Below, one piece after another: positions 1 to 13,000 of a DNA stretch of 64,000 nt. The stretch is from Acanthochlamys bracteata (taxonomy: Eukaryota > Streptophyta > Magnoliopsida > Pandanales > Velloziaceae). Under the pieces are notes generated by a model. That model ran no database searches. It saw nothing but the letters and a program-made list of their open reading frames with translations, and had not been told where the DNA came from. The position numbers and the translations under genes are program-made. Every line of letters begins with the position of its first letter. The stretch's first letter is position 1. The stretch covers positions 7,108,001 through 7,172,000 of the forward strand of contig CM034141.1 in assembly GCA_019914995.1 (NCBI GenBank). Reading direction: 5' to 3'.

Positions 1-2139
1 TCAGCAGGCTTACAACTGGCCAGATGGTTGTGCCATCAACATCACTACCAAACTCAGATCTTTCTAATGCTATTTATCGGTGCCCCTCCGAAAGCAGCCA
101 TTACCAAAAGCCCTCAATGCCTAATGACCGCGACATAGCGCCAACAACAAGTATTCCATCTATTTTCTCGCTTTTTTTTATCTACTTGTATAATCTATCT
201 TAATTCCTTCCCTTTACTTTCATTAAAATTCACTCATCACTTGTTCCACCAACCTCCAAAACACAAGCTTAAATCATCAATCAGAAGAGGACCTACTCTG
301 ATATTGAATACAACCCATGAAAGCATAAAAAAAAAAAACAATGCCAGTGACTCAAAGAATTGTAAACAAATTGGAAGAACGTATTGACTGCTAGTAAACA
401 AATAAGAGAGATGGAGAGAGAGAAGTGGGAGGAGGGAGGGAGCAGAGAGGACCGAAAGAAACCAAATCAAACCAAATGGGTATCTGTTTCTTGTGCTGTA
501 AAGCAATCTGTGATAGTTGTCTTCTTCTGCTGCTGACTGCTGCTGCTTCTTGCTGATTGATATCCCTCTCTTATGTTTACTGCGACAAAAGGGGAAAAAT
601 AAATTAAAAGGAGACGCCTTTCTTTAATACAAGTTATAGTTTTTTTCTTTGTTCTTCTTCTTTTGCATTCCTGTGTTGGATTTATCCTTGGCATCAAGAA
701 CAACTGCTGCAGCAGACAAGTGATGGGTATCAACCAAGATTAAATTTTTCTTTTTTTTTTCCAGCAGACAAATAATGGAATTACCTTGGCAATAATAAAA
801 TAAAAATTAATTAAAAGATTGTTGTTTCTTTATTTAACATTGGATGATGAAGAAGAGTGTTGTGTTGTGGTTGTGGGGCTGTCATGTGTTAGCAGACAGC
901 TAATTTGTTGAACGGTGGTGGTGTTTACCAGAACAACAAACAAAACAAAACAAAACATTGAAATGAATAAATAGACAATGAGGATAACGGCTACCTGCCC
1001 CCCTTCCCCCTTCTTCTTCTTCCTTTGATTCATTTGATCGAGTCAACATTAATTCACGCACACATTCGCAGCAGTTCATGCTCTATTTTCTTTTCATCTT
1101 TGAATTCTCGATCGAGGTAAGAACATCTGTGTGATCGTTGAAAAAAGTGGATTGGTTCTTTTTTACTGAAATCTTTCGATCGGTCAATCCAATGAAGATT
1201 TCTGTTTAGAGGATTTCTTTTTTCATGAAATTCTTTAGTAGTTTTTGGTGCAATACAGCTGTCCTAGTAATATGAATGCCTAGTAGGCCTGGGAAGGCCC
1301 AGTAATGTGTCAACTGTTTCAAGCCCACCATAAATCACTGTACTATTTATTACTTGGCTTTCATTTATAGATTAATTAATCATTATAAGATAAATTTAAG
1401 CCATAAAGTTTTAACTTTGCAAATCTTGTAAGAGACAGAAGAGAGTTGAATTGATTAGGCACATAAGTATGTTGGTTGGATGAGTTCTTTCATTTTCATA
1501 TAAATGGGAGTAATGTGGGACTTTGAAATCCATTTGCCATCTTCCTCATTGTTGGTACCCTGACTTTATTCATCTCTAATAATAATAATAACAAGAGTTA
1601 AAATGTTATTATGATGACTTCAATTATGGAAAATAAACTTTTCTCGTTTCAATCACTGTTTCTCTTCAATGAAAGAAGAAATCTTATACTACAGTCTACA
1701 GGCTGGAAAAAAAAAAAAAAAAAATTTAACCCATATCGATCTGTCATTTATTTAATGAATGAATGATATGATATGATATGATAAAATTTTTAACTCAGAA
1801 TCAATCTAGTAGAGAGTCATGAATGATATTGATAGGCTTGCTTAATACAAGAAAGTAAAAGCAAAACAGTTTCTTTTCTTTTACTTGGAAAGTTGTACAT
1901 GGAACAGTTGATGACAACTAAGATTCCTGATAATGAAATGAACCATGTAACAACAACAAAAGGAATATTATTATCATAGCTGACAGATAAGAAAGAAAAA
2001 AGACATTCATCTTATTATTAGATCATCAACAATAATAACATATGTAATGAATTATGAGCACAAGCAGAAGTACCACATACTGCTTCTGAATTCAGAAAAA
2101 CTTTTTAAAAGCTTATTTCTCTTCCTCAGCAAAAAATTT
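1..2139. other. Gene-poor AT-rich stretch
   Basis: No gene is supported here. Positions 3-194 are open in the third forward frame (beginning SRLTTGQMVVPSTSLPN), so this could be the last exon of a gene entering from the left, but there is no homology I recognise and no way to see its start. Positions 410-450 are GA-rich (GAGAGATGGAGAGAG-like). Several open frames between 237 and 1033 are low-complexity and lack recognisable domains. An A-run near 1708-1724 and short ATGATATG tandem units near 1766-1781 are simple repeats. Confidence 0.5.
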
Positions 2140-2993
2140 TGCCTGTAGTATCTGGTCCTCGTTGTAAGACCACCCTACTTCCTGTATCAGCATGTTCTTC
2201 AGCTAAGACATTGCCTTCCCAACCTGTCATGGATGTCTTCACCGCCGGACAGTACCAATAGTGAAACTTTCAGCCTTTGGTATAGCAGCTTGAATCATCC
2301 TTTCGGTGCCAAAGTACTTTATGTTGATGACTTCCTCAGCGAATTGAACTGAGTTATTTGACCCACCTCGTAGTTAATGCCTGCGTTGTTAAACTGTAAT
2401 TTTTGTTAATTAGGGTAGCAAGTATAAACAAACACAACCAAATTCCCAATAAGAAGTGTGAATACAAAGCAAGATTATCTTGAGCATTAGAATTAGTAAG
2501 TGAATAATTACATTCAATTTAACAAAGCTACGAACTGATGCAAGTTTGGATCAAGGGAATCAAAAATAGATGAAAAGAACCAAAAGGCTCAACAAAATGA
2601 ATAACAAAGAACTGCCTTGAAGTTCTTAAGGTCTTCGATTTGCTGCGTTTGCACAATCAGATGGCGAAACTAATAAAAAAGCACCGTCTCGAATGTTTAA
2701 CAACCTTAGCAGAATATCTAGTCCACCATACTTGAACTTGACAAAAGCAGCAAACCTCTCAAAGATTTGGTGTCTGTAACATCAAGCTGGCAGAAATCCA
2801 CTGAGCCAAACTCGCTCACGCTAATCCAATGCTGCATGCCCCTGACCGCATCTCGTGCCATAACAACAACATCATCCGGTGGCCAGCAAGCTGCCGCACT
2901 GTCTAGTCCAATTCCACGATTAGCTCCAGCCATTGCAGCTACTGCTTCCAATGACCACCACTTATTGGGATAAAAAAGAAAAAGGAAAAAAAC
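2140..2993 (-). pseudogene. Decayed short-chain dehydrogenase/reductase (carbonyl/neomenthol reductase type)
   Basis: On the minus strand a classical SDR can be followed in pieces. The amino-terminal cofactor loop reads KWWSLEAVAAMAGANRGIGL (about 2910-2970), close to the plant pattern WWS-ETVAVVTGANRGIG. It continues with a Rossmann segment ending DFCQLDVTDTKSL (about 2765-2810). The next piece, FAAFVKFKYGGLDIL, lies in another frame (about 2708-2755), so a frameshift separates them. Further down are NNAGINYEVG (about 2365-2395), a KYFGTERMIQAAIPKAES-like stretch (about 2265-2320) and a C-terminal VKTSMTG-like segment (about 2215-2240), with stops and frame changes between them. I cannot find the catalytic YxxxK exon. 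The intact family reduces small carbonyl compounds with NADPH. This copy looks dead. Confidence 0.7.
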
Positions 2994-3652
2994 AGGATTC
3001 AGCAAGCTACAACTCTAACAGGAATTTCATCGTACAAGGGCAGGCGGACCCATAATTATGTATAGTAACTATTTGATTTCTGAGAGAAATATCATCAAAC
3101 AATTTGCGGGCGTCAGCTTTGCGAGCGGGAATTGGTGCCTTTCTGATCCCAGAGATTCCTTGAAATCGCTGCGCTCGTCTCTGCTTTTGCAATCTCCTTT
3201 CCTCTTACCCATGAAGTATGGAGATTGAATAATTCCTCAAACAATTTCCTTAAATACGTAATTAGTTTCCGAACTAATCTCAAATATATTCAACTAAGCA
3301 CCTGAATTTAAATCAAAACCATTATCAACATGGTAGTTGATGAAAAATCTTTGGAATGAAGCAGTTCAGCAAGTTCATTGCTTATATTTTAAAAGATTTG
3401 GCGCGAAGGGCAGTAAGCGGTTAGATACATCGCAGGAACAAAATTTTGGTTTTCCTGAACCAGCAACGCTTTTAGCAACCGTTTCAAACCAAACCATTCA
3501 TTAAATTTCATTAGAAATTCTATAAGAATTCGTTCAAACTGAGTATATATCAATTACATTATTCATGAGTAGTACTATAGTGATAATAAGTTGGTGTACG
3601 TAATGGTTCACCGCATCGTGTATATATAGCCGAATGGAGATCTTGATCATCG

Positions 3653-4231
3653 TCAGTTGATCTTGGCTTTCAAAGCACAATGGATAAGGCAGTCCTTGTC
3701 ATCGAGTGTACACTTCAAGTAGCAGTAATGTGGTATTTCAGGTGCAGGAGGCATCTTGTCGTTCGGTGAAGGCACTGCTTTTGGTGCTGGAGGAGGCTTT
3801 GGGCCGGGGGACGGTGGTTTAGGAGGGGCGGGGCACGGTGGTTTAGGAGGATGAGGAGAAGGAGACGGACACGGCGGCGGAGTAGGAGTAGGGCACGGTG
3901 GTGAAGGACCTGGAGCAAGACCGCATTGCACGTCGCACTGGAATTGAGTGGCGGCGCACTTGATGAAGCAAGGAAGGTTTAGAGGGTTAGCCTTGACACA
4001 CTGGGCAGAGCAATCTACTGCTTCAAAAGCGCATTTCATTACGCACAACAGCCCAGCGCCGCTCAGACTGTATATGTATGAATTAGTGTTGTTGTTGATG
4101 AAGTCGATAATGTTGCTGTTGTTGTTGTTGGAGATAGCAGATGCGGCGGCGTTGCATCGTGTAGTTGAGCTTATGATCAGGACAAGCATGAAGGTGGCGA
4201 TCATCAGCTTAAAAGCTTTGATGTCCTCCAT
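3653..4231 (-). CDS. Secreted Cys-repeat/proline-rich protein, function unknown
   Basis: Single-exon gene of 192 residues. Residues 1-29 form a signal peptide (hydrophobic core FKLMIATFMLVLIISSTTRC after MEDIKA), so the product is probably secreted or in the cell wall. The mature part has a polar Asn/Ser-rich region, then two copies of a CX3CX6CX3C unit (CVMKCAFEAVDCSAQC and CFIKCAATQFQCDVQC), a proline-rich linker of about 50 residues made of PP/PSP/KPP words, and a third CX3CX6CX3C unit near the C-terminus (CYLKCTLDDKDCLIHC). The twin CX3C spacing recalls alpha-hairpinins and thionin-like peptides, but the 6-residue spacer is shorter than usual for hairpinins. The proline-rich part resembles cell-wall hybrid proline-rich proteins. 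I do not recognise a named family. An AT-rich TATA-like tract lies near 4290-4322. Confidence 0.75.
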   Translation of the reverse strand: MEDIKAFKLMIATFMLVLIISSTTRCNAAASAISNNNNSNIIDFINNNTNSYIYSLSGAGLLCVMKCAFEAVDCSAQCVKANPLNLPCFIKCAATQFQCDVQCGLAPGPSPPCPTPTPPPCPSPSPHPPKPPCPAPPKPPSPGPKPPPAPKAVPSPNDKMPPAPEIPHYCYLKCTLDDKDCLIHCALKAKIN

Positions 4232-5929
4232 TAATTAATAGTTGATCCTGCAATTGTTTAATTGTTCGATTTGCTAGCTAGCTGTGAACATATATATCTA
4301 TATCTATATATATATATACATATGTGGTGTGGTTTTAATTATCTGTGCTTTTATTTATGAACTGAAAATCCTAAGTAATTAAAGCATGAGTTGTAAATGA
4401 AGTCGTACGTAAAAGGCAAGCAAGCGAGGAAATCCATTTGGCGTGACTGAATTACGTCTTCAATGAGCACTAGCTAGTGTAGATTAACTATGCGCGCGAC
4501 ACTACTCGTGAAAACTAACTACCGTCTTCAATTAAAGATGAAGTTCCTGTTTCTGTGCTGATTGATTTTTCAATTCTGTAACTATATAAGCCTGGTGGAA
4601 ACCTGAAACTGTGCAAAAATTTTCTGGTTTTGTGAAAACTTGACATTAATTGATCCAGCAGAGTTAGGGGTCACCATCAACTTAAGCGTAGAGTTAGGGG
4701 TCCTTAATTGCTCGACTTCAGCTTCTCACTCTTCTGCTTTCACAGGATGTGCAACTTCCAGTTGACGGGAGTGGGACTCCTTAACATATATATATATATA
4801 TAGCGTACATTGTTTGGATTAATAACAGTATGTATACACAGCGCAATATGCAGTTATCGTCTACACTACTATAGCCAAAATTGCCATGATCAACTTGATC
4901 AAAAGAGTAATAATGTACGTGATATAACGTTGCAACAACCAACTATATATATGTGTTCATTCATGAAGAAACCTATATATATATGTGTTCGGCGACTGCA
5001 CGTTCGTTGGATTAATTGATTATTTATTGATCGATCCAACGGGGAAGAATATATATATAATAAGCACGGCACCACGGGGTGACCCATTCTTTTGTGAATC
5101 GAAATGTTACGTACGGTTGCATTCTACTACGTGCCGAGAAACTAATAGTGAGTTTACGTACGGAGTTTAACGAATGCTTTCCATAGATAAATATTGCGAA
5201 AGGTGCATATTTCTTAAGGAATAATGCTTAAATTTGACTATGTGGTCTTAAATTAGACGACTATATGTTCTTCTTCTCTTATTATCCCAAACATTTTACA
5301 TCCTAACTTTTTTTAAATAAAAGATAGAAATGTTATTTATTTTAATATTTTGTAATCACTTTGAAGCACCTTCTAAAAGTCCAAACATTGAATTTTCTTT
5401 TGCTACCTAATTTTCAAATAATTTTTATGCTTTTGTCTTTTGGTTATTGTAGTTCGATTAGGTTACAATTCTTACTTAATTCATTTTTTAATAAAAAATT
5501 ATCTATTTACGAAATTACATATAATAGAGTTAAGTTTTTTTAATTCAGAATTTAAAAAAAAACAAATATTTATTATTAGTCTGTGAAATGGGCTCTGTCG
5601 AAATGCTTCATACACATTGCAACATACATAAAATTTCCTCCGCCTATAAAAGATTCGCTTTCATAATCGACTACGCAGCCCACTAGTTGTAGTAAGAAAT
5701 CCATTATAATAAGCCCATGTTTAATTGGGCCACAAACATTATGGTCTGGTCATATTAAAACTTTGCGGCCTTTAACGTTCTATATCTCAGTCGCACTCGA
5801 TCCAATTCAACGGATACAGTAGCTCATGCAGGACGGACATATAATGCTGCGTCGTGTGATTTTAGTTCTCTCTCTACGATCGATTTTTTTTAGGGTTTTG
5901 TTAAGTTTCCAACTGCCGCCTCTGCGAAA
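4232..5929. other. Intergenic region between the Cys/Pro-rich gene and eS27
   Basis: No coding exon is supported. It holds the promoter of the minus-strand Cys/Pro-rich gene (alternating TA tracts at 4290-4322) and, from about 5580, the eS27 promoter. The latter has TGGGCY Site II-type words (TGGGCT near 5588; TTGGGCC near 5733) typical of plant ribosomal protein genes. A short direct repeat (AGAGTTAGGGGTC) occurs near 4661 and 4690. Confidence 0.5.
5891..5898 (+). promoter_or_regulatory. Telo-box in the eS27 leader
   Basis: TAGGGTTT, the reverse complement of the plant telo-box AAACCCTA, sits 32 bp before the eS27 start codon. Telo-boxes together with Site II (TGGGCY) words are a known signature of plant ribosomal protein and translation-factor promoters. 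Confidence 0.55.
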
Positions 5930-7729
<1,800 letters not shown>

Positions 7730-8439
7730 TGGCGTCCTGGATCATACCGAGTCAAAGAGCTCGGGGAAGAGGGAAGATGAGATTCAAGTTTAAATTTCTG
7801 AATCATTTGTTTTTGGCCTGATATTTTTGGAGATTGTCCACATTGTAGGATCTGTTAGTAGTAAGTTTTTGAAGAATACTGTTTTACCTGTTATTACTTT
7901 TTTTTTTCACAAGCCCTGTCTTAATTCCAGCTAGATTTATTTCTGTTAAGACTTACTGTTGGACGTTAGCGGTTTACTTTTTAGGTTTTAGTTATCACCA
8001 TCATCTAGTCATAGTTTTATTCTGTACCCGATTCGAAGTACAGTCAAAAAGCGTAATTAGCTGGCGGATAATTACTCAGATTTGTTTTAAAGTTTTTGAT
8101 TAACTGTTTGTGAAATTGTAATAGATCGTCGATAGTTTCGAAAGGTTACAGTCATTTGTAATTCGTCTTATAGGCATTGGCAGTATTTATTATTGTTACA
8201 ATTTTTTTTTAACGTTTTTAAATAAATTTTTATAATTTTTTAAAAAGTTTTATTAAATATTTGAATATAAAAATAATTATTATTTTATATATTACTTTTA
8301 TTTATAAAATTTTAAATTTACTTTTAAAAGATTTCAAACAAATTCTTTTTAGAAAATTTTTTTTTAAACACTAACTTTTGGAGCCTGTGCTGACAACATT
8401 AGGCCCAAAAGTTGTGGATATCACACTGTTGTAGTCACT
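7730..8439. other. 3' flank of eS27 and AT-rich spacer
   Basis: The region holds the eS27 3' UTR, then from about 8195 very AT-rich sequence (poly-T and ATTTTTA words) ending near 8375 in AACACTAACTTTTGG. The AT-rich block has the composition of the nearby MITEs, but I could not define ends or target-site duplications. No gene is seen. Confidence 0.4.
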
Positions 8440-9430
8440 AATTTTATTTTTCTCGAGTAATACTACATGAAAACAGGAGTTACGAGTAGTAGTGTATGAA
8501 CTATGAGAATATGGTGTATAGCTCATGAGTTTTAGCATATTAACTACGGCTCACAAGCTATTACATGAGTTATATTTTAAATCACGGACTATAGTTCACT
8601 GATTTTAGCTCATGGTATAACTTATAAACTATGGCTTATGAGCTGTAAATTATGAACTATAGCTCATGAGTTATTGCATATGATCTATAACTCATGAGCA
8701 AGTTCACTAGTTTTAGGGATGTTGGACTGAGCTTTTGAAATACTTATCACTTCGAAAAAATTACTTCATATTTTCTACATTATTTTATAAAATTTTGTAA
8801 AATAATTTGAAAGTAAAAAAGTTTATGTCTCAAAATTTTCTAACGTTCTTATTTTTATTATTATTTTTTAAATAAAAAAATCTAATTTGTTTTGAATTTT
8901 TTAAAATATTTTTATTAAAAAAATTTGATTCATATATATTTCGAATGTTTCTTTTAGAGTAGCATATGAAGGAGATGTTTGAAAGTACTTATAAAATAAA
9001 ACTTTTCTAAAATAAAGAATATTTTTATTTTTTTAAAAATGAACTCTAATTTTTTTTACTTTCAAAAATATAATAAAAAAATCTCACTCTCTAGAATTTT
9101 TTTATAATTTCTAAATTTTTAAATAAAATTTTTATATACTTATAAACTATATATTAAAAAATATAAAATAAAAAAAATTAATAAATAATTTTTTATAAGC
9201 TGCGCCAAACGCACCCGAACTTAGCACAACCTATCAACTCTGCGATTCATGAGCTGTTGTTAATTAACGTTTACTACTAAACTACAATACATGAAATATG
9301 ACTCATTCCTCACTCCCCGAAGGTAATTTTAATTCATGATTTAAAGCACATTTATGAGCTATAACACATGAATACTAGCTCAATAGATTTTAGCCACTAA
9401 TTATAGTTTACTATCTTAACCCGTTAGCGT
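8440..9430. repeat. Degenerate array of CTCATGAG/TATGAGCTATA words, interrupted by a MITE
   Basis: Between about 8465 and 8720 the self-complementary word CTCATGAG and relatives (GCTCATGAG, TTATGAGCTRTA, ACTCATGAGC, CTATAGCTCATG) recur every 20-40 bp. The same words return at about 9245-9420, on the other side of the MITE at 8971-9216. This suggests one older decayed repeat later split by an insertion. The copies are too divergent for a clean period. Confidence 0.5.
8971..9216 (-). mobile_element. MITE, PIF/Harbinger (Tourist)-like, copy A
   Basis: A 246-bp AT-rich element. On the minus strand it starts GGGTGCGTTTGGCGCAGCTT; the other end reads AGTACTTATAAAATAAAAC inward of GGAGATGTTTGA. It is flanked by GAA on both sides (8968-8970 and 9217-9219), a 3-bp target-site duplication. 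Its interior aligns by eye with the element in the RAD52-like gene, including shared words around AAAAATTTAGAAA and GAGTGAGATTTTTTATT. It is non-autonomous, with no coding capacity. Confidence 0.7.
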
Positions 9431-9446
9431 AGTCTGCTAACATTTA

Positions 9447-9668
9447 GGCTGCGTTTGGCGCTGCTTATCATAAATAATTTTTTATTTTTTTTATTTTATA
9501 TTTTTTAATACATATTTTTTAAATATTTAAAAATTTTGATAGTAAAAAAATATTCTACGAAATAAAATTTTTTTGTTAGATATTTTTATTATTTTTTTAA
9601 AAATAAAAAAAATAAAAATATTCTTCATTCTAAAAAAATTTTATTTCATAAGTACTACCAAACACTCT
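9447..9668 (+). mobile_element. MITE, PIF/Harbinger (Tourist)-like, copy B
   Basis: A 222-bp element beginning GGCTGCGTTTGGCGCTGCTT and ending CATAAGTACTACCAAACACTCT, imperfect terminal inverted repeats of about 22 bp. TTA lies on both sides (9444-9446 and 9669-9671), the classic 3-bp Tourist target-site duplication. It is related to copy A, 230 bp away in the opposite orientation. It has no coding capacity. Confidence 0.75.
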
Positions 9669-10096
9669 TTAACTCACGAGTAGTAAACAAAAACTCGAAC
9701 TGTGACCCATAAACCCGGTACCCTAGAGAACGGGGAAATAGATTTGCAGTGGACCAAAAGAGAAATTTGCAGTTAGCCCATTTCCGAGCAATCGATTTCT
9801 CGTGCCTTGCCCTTACCAACAAGTCCTCCAACTTTCTAATCACCCCCCATCCAAAACTACAATAATGCCAGAATATCCAAATTATATACAGCATTGAGGC
9901 AAACAGCATACAGAAAAACTACAACCCTTATATAATAAGAATAGGTTAACCAAGAAATCTAGGCCTAACATGTATTGACAAACGAGGACCTGGGGCAGCT
10001 AGTCATTATTCGCAACCATGTGCTGCTCGCAAAGTAATCCCCATGTCAGTTGAGATCATGTACACAAAAGTTAGCAGCAGATTCAGCAGCTCCCTT

Positions 10097-13000
10097 TCAG
10101 GTTTCAGGTTGTTTGCTCTTGATCGGTAAATTAATATTGCCAGCGGTGGCTGAAGAAACCGAACCACCATTCTGCTGGCTGAAAGTTCCAGCTACAACTG
10201 AATCACTCACCACATCAAAATTTAGCTTTCCATTGACCTTCCTTCCACTGCAAAGAAGATACTCACCATATTGTCACCGCTACATAAGACTGGATAAAAT
10301 TTGACTAGTGCTACAACTTACCAATTCAGCCGATTATTGATGGCTGTCAGATCCTTGGATGGGCTCTGATAAGCATGAGTGCTCTCCCCAATGCAGGCAT
10401 AGTAGCTCTTAGAGCTGGGTGAAAGCAAAGTCTCCATCTGAAATCTTCTCAGTGTTAGATCATAGATGGAATAAACAGAATCTGTGCCTCAACATCTAAG
10501 GCATAGTCAACATCTAAAAATTTGCATGACATGTTGATGTAACAAAACCGCAATACGCACAGATGCAGATAGGCCAACTCCATTGATCTCTATTAAGCGA
10601 CTGATTTAACATTGAATATGAAAAACAACTCTACCATATTCACATTCAGATTTACTATGCATATCATTAAGATATTCTATTAATACTATTTAGATTAATG
10701 AACAGCATATCTTTTAAGAGGCACAGGAAACCATTTGATATGAGATTGTAGTATGTCCACAATCCATGCAAATATACAAGAAGCCAAACCTTATAAACAA
10801 GTGTGTTCTAAAAGCACTCAAACCATAATCCAAATATATATAAGAAAAAAAACACACCTTAGATGCTCGCAAAGGTGAAACATATACATTATGAGCAGCA
10901 GAAACTTTCTTCGGAGACATATCAGGTAAACTTGGAAAGGGAGCTATTCTGGGTGACCCTAGAATATGGCCTGCAAATTCTCATGGATGTAAATCATGCA
11001 CATCAGAGAAATTTGGAGCTTTTTTTGCTTAGGGAAGTAATATACCATACCATCTACACTGCTCTTATCTTCAGGCAGCCGGTTAGGTTTCTGTGTGGAG
11101 CCTACAGGTCCTAGTTCAACCAGGAAAGGCTTAACCGATGGAATAAATACCTCGTTGTAAAATGTAATAATATCGACATGATCCTCCCCACTTTTCTGTT
11201 TGAGATTAATACCCACTTAGAAAAGACGATATAACTCAGGTCGAATTCAAAATGGAAGCAGCTTACCACATTTCTGCTTGTTGCGGACCAATTCACATAG
11301 ACACTTCGAAACACATGAGGCTTACATTGTGGCTGCTTTCTATAATTGTAAATAATCTCCTTAAAAGTCAAACTAAGCTGAGATATCTGTAATCATAAAG
11401 ATATATCTTTAGGCAATAATCAAAAGCCAGAATTTCATGATAGTATGGAACAATACCTTTGCAACACCATAAAAGCTGCACAGTATAAGCTGGTCAATGT
11501 GCCGATTAAAAAACAAAGCAGTACGTTGACTCAGAATTTGTTGTATTAGACTGTAGACACGTTCCAATATTTGCGGAGACAACTGCAGCCTCTCCCACAA
11601 ACTTCTTGTTCGGATAGCTGCTAGCTTTAAAATCTGCAGACAGCAAACAATTAGAGTTCTGTTGCAATACTGACGCCATGTAAAACATCATTTTGGGCAT
11701 TGCAAATAGTACCTTGGTGAAAAATATATTTATTCCTGACTCAGCACATGTTTCCCCTTCTCCTGAAGGATTGGGCCTAGTTGGACTGCAAGATTAAGGA
11801 AAACTTATGTAAATGTAATATCGGTCACTTGTTTGATTAGCCAAAATATTAAAGAAGTTAGAGCAGCCTTCCTTCAACCATAGTACATGAACAAACAGAA
11901 GCTAATGAACAATTGGTCAACACTAATGCATCCATTGAGCACCAACCTTGCAAAAGCAGATTGAAGAGGTGCCAGTTTGGATTTATGACTGCTAAAGGGG
12001 AGTAGCCGTTCCTTAACTGGTGATGTAAATGAATTACGCTCTACTATTACATTTCTGTATTCTGTACAAGCGTGTTTTGGTGACCTAGGATCTCCATTTT
12101 GGTCTGCAATCAAATTTACACACGAAGAAAATCAAGGGAAAAAAGCCAAAGGACGAAAGAAGGAAAGATAAAGAGAGTGATGTTTATTTATTAGCGACAA
12201 AATTCGCTGAAAGGCAAACTGAAGCATAGTCGAGCAGTCCTACTGTCTTAAATAGTACTTCGAAATGCATAAATAAGATCTGAATTAGTATGACATAAAC
12301 ATGTCTCCAACTGCATGTATCTGAACATACTATGACATACTACTAGTGACTAGTCTATATGCACATGGACTACCAAATTATCTTTTCAATGATGACTTTA
12401 ACAAACACCATTCTTACTGAAAAAGATAAGGTATTATAAAGGGCAGAAATGTCTTCAACCATTCAGGTTGAGGCGATTGCACTAGAGTTGGTGTCATGCA
12501 TGTTCCCAGTACTCATCTAATCAATTACATCCATGTCAACCCTAGAGCAAGTTGAGTCCATTTTAGCTGCAAGGAGAACTTCCCTATCCTAAAAGCTATT
12601 AAGCATCCGCATTGCATGCTGAGATAGCAACATAATCAAACAGTAACTGAACAGCCAAACGAAACAGAATAAAATTTTGCAACTAAGGAATAGTTTATAA
12701 GGGCCTGGGAATTATCATCAGCTAAGGAACCATACCAGCTGAAGTTTCAATCTTTCTAGAAGGAAAAGGTGGCAAGCCCCCAGTAGATAGATTGTTCCGT
12801 AGTGAGATTGCATCAAGAGATGGCATTGGTTCTGCCAGAAATCCCAGCCGGGTGATCTCAGTAGAAAGTGCTGGCCTTGCTACAATCAATGAGTTGTACA
12901 TTGACGAGCCTTTTTCCCATGCTATGCTTTCTAACAACCTCTCTTCCAGTGAATTCAAGTGCCTTTTCAACTCTCTTGGAAGGTTTTCTTCATGCCTTAC

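Noticed and set aside
237..506. Minus-strand open frame with Leu/Ser/Phe-rich product
   Set aside because: It is the shadow of purine-rich DNA on the other strand; no domain or codon pattern supports it.
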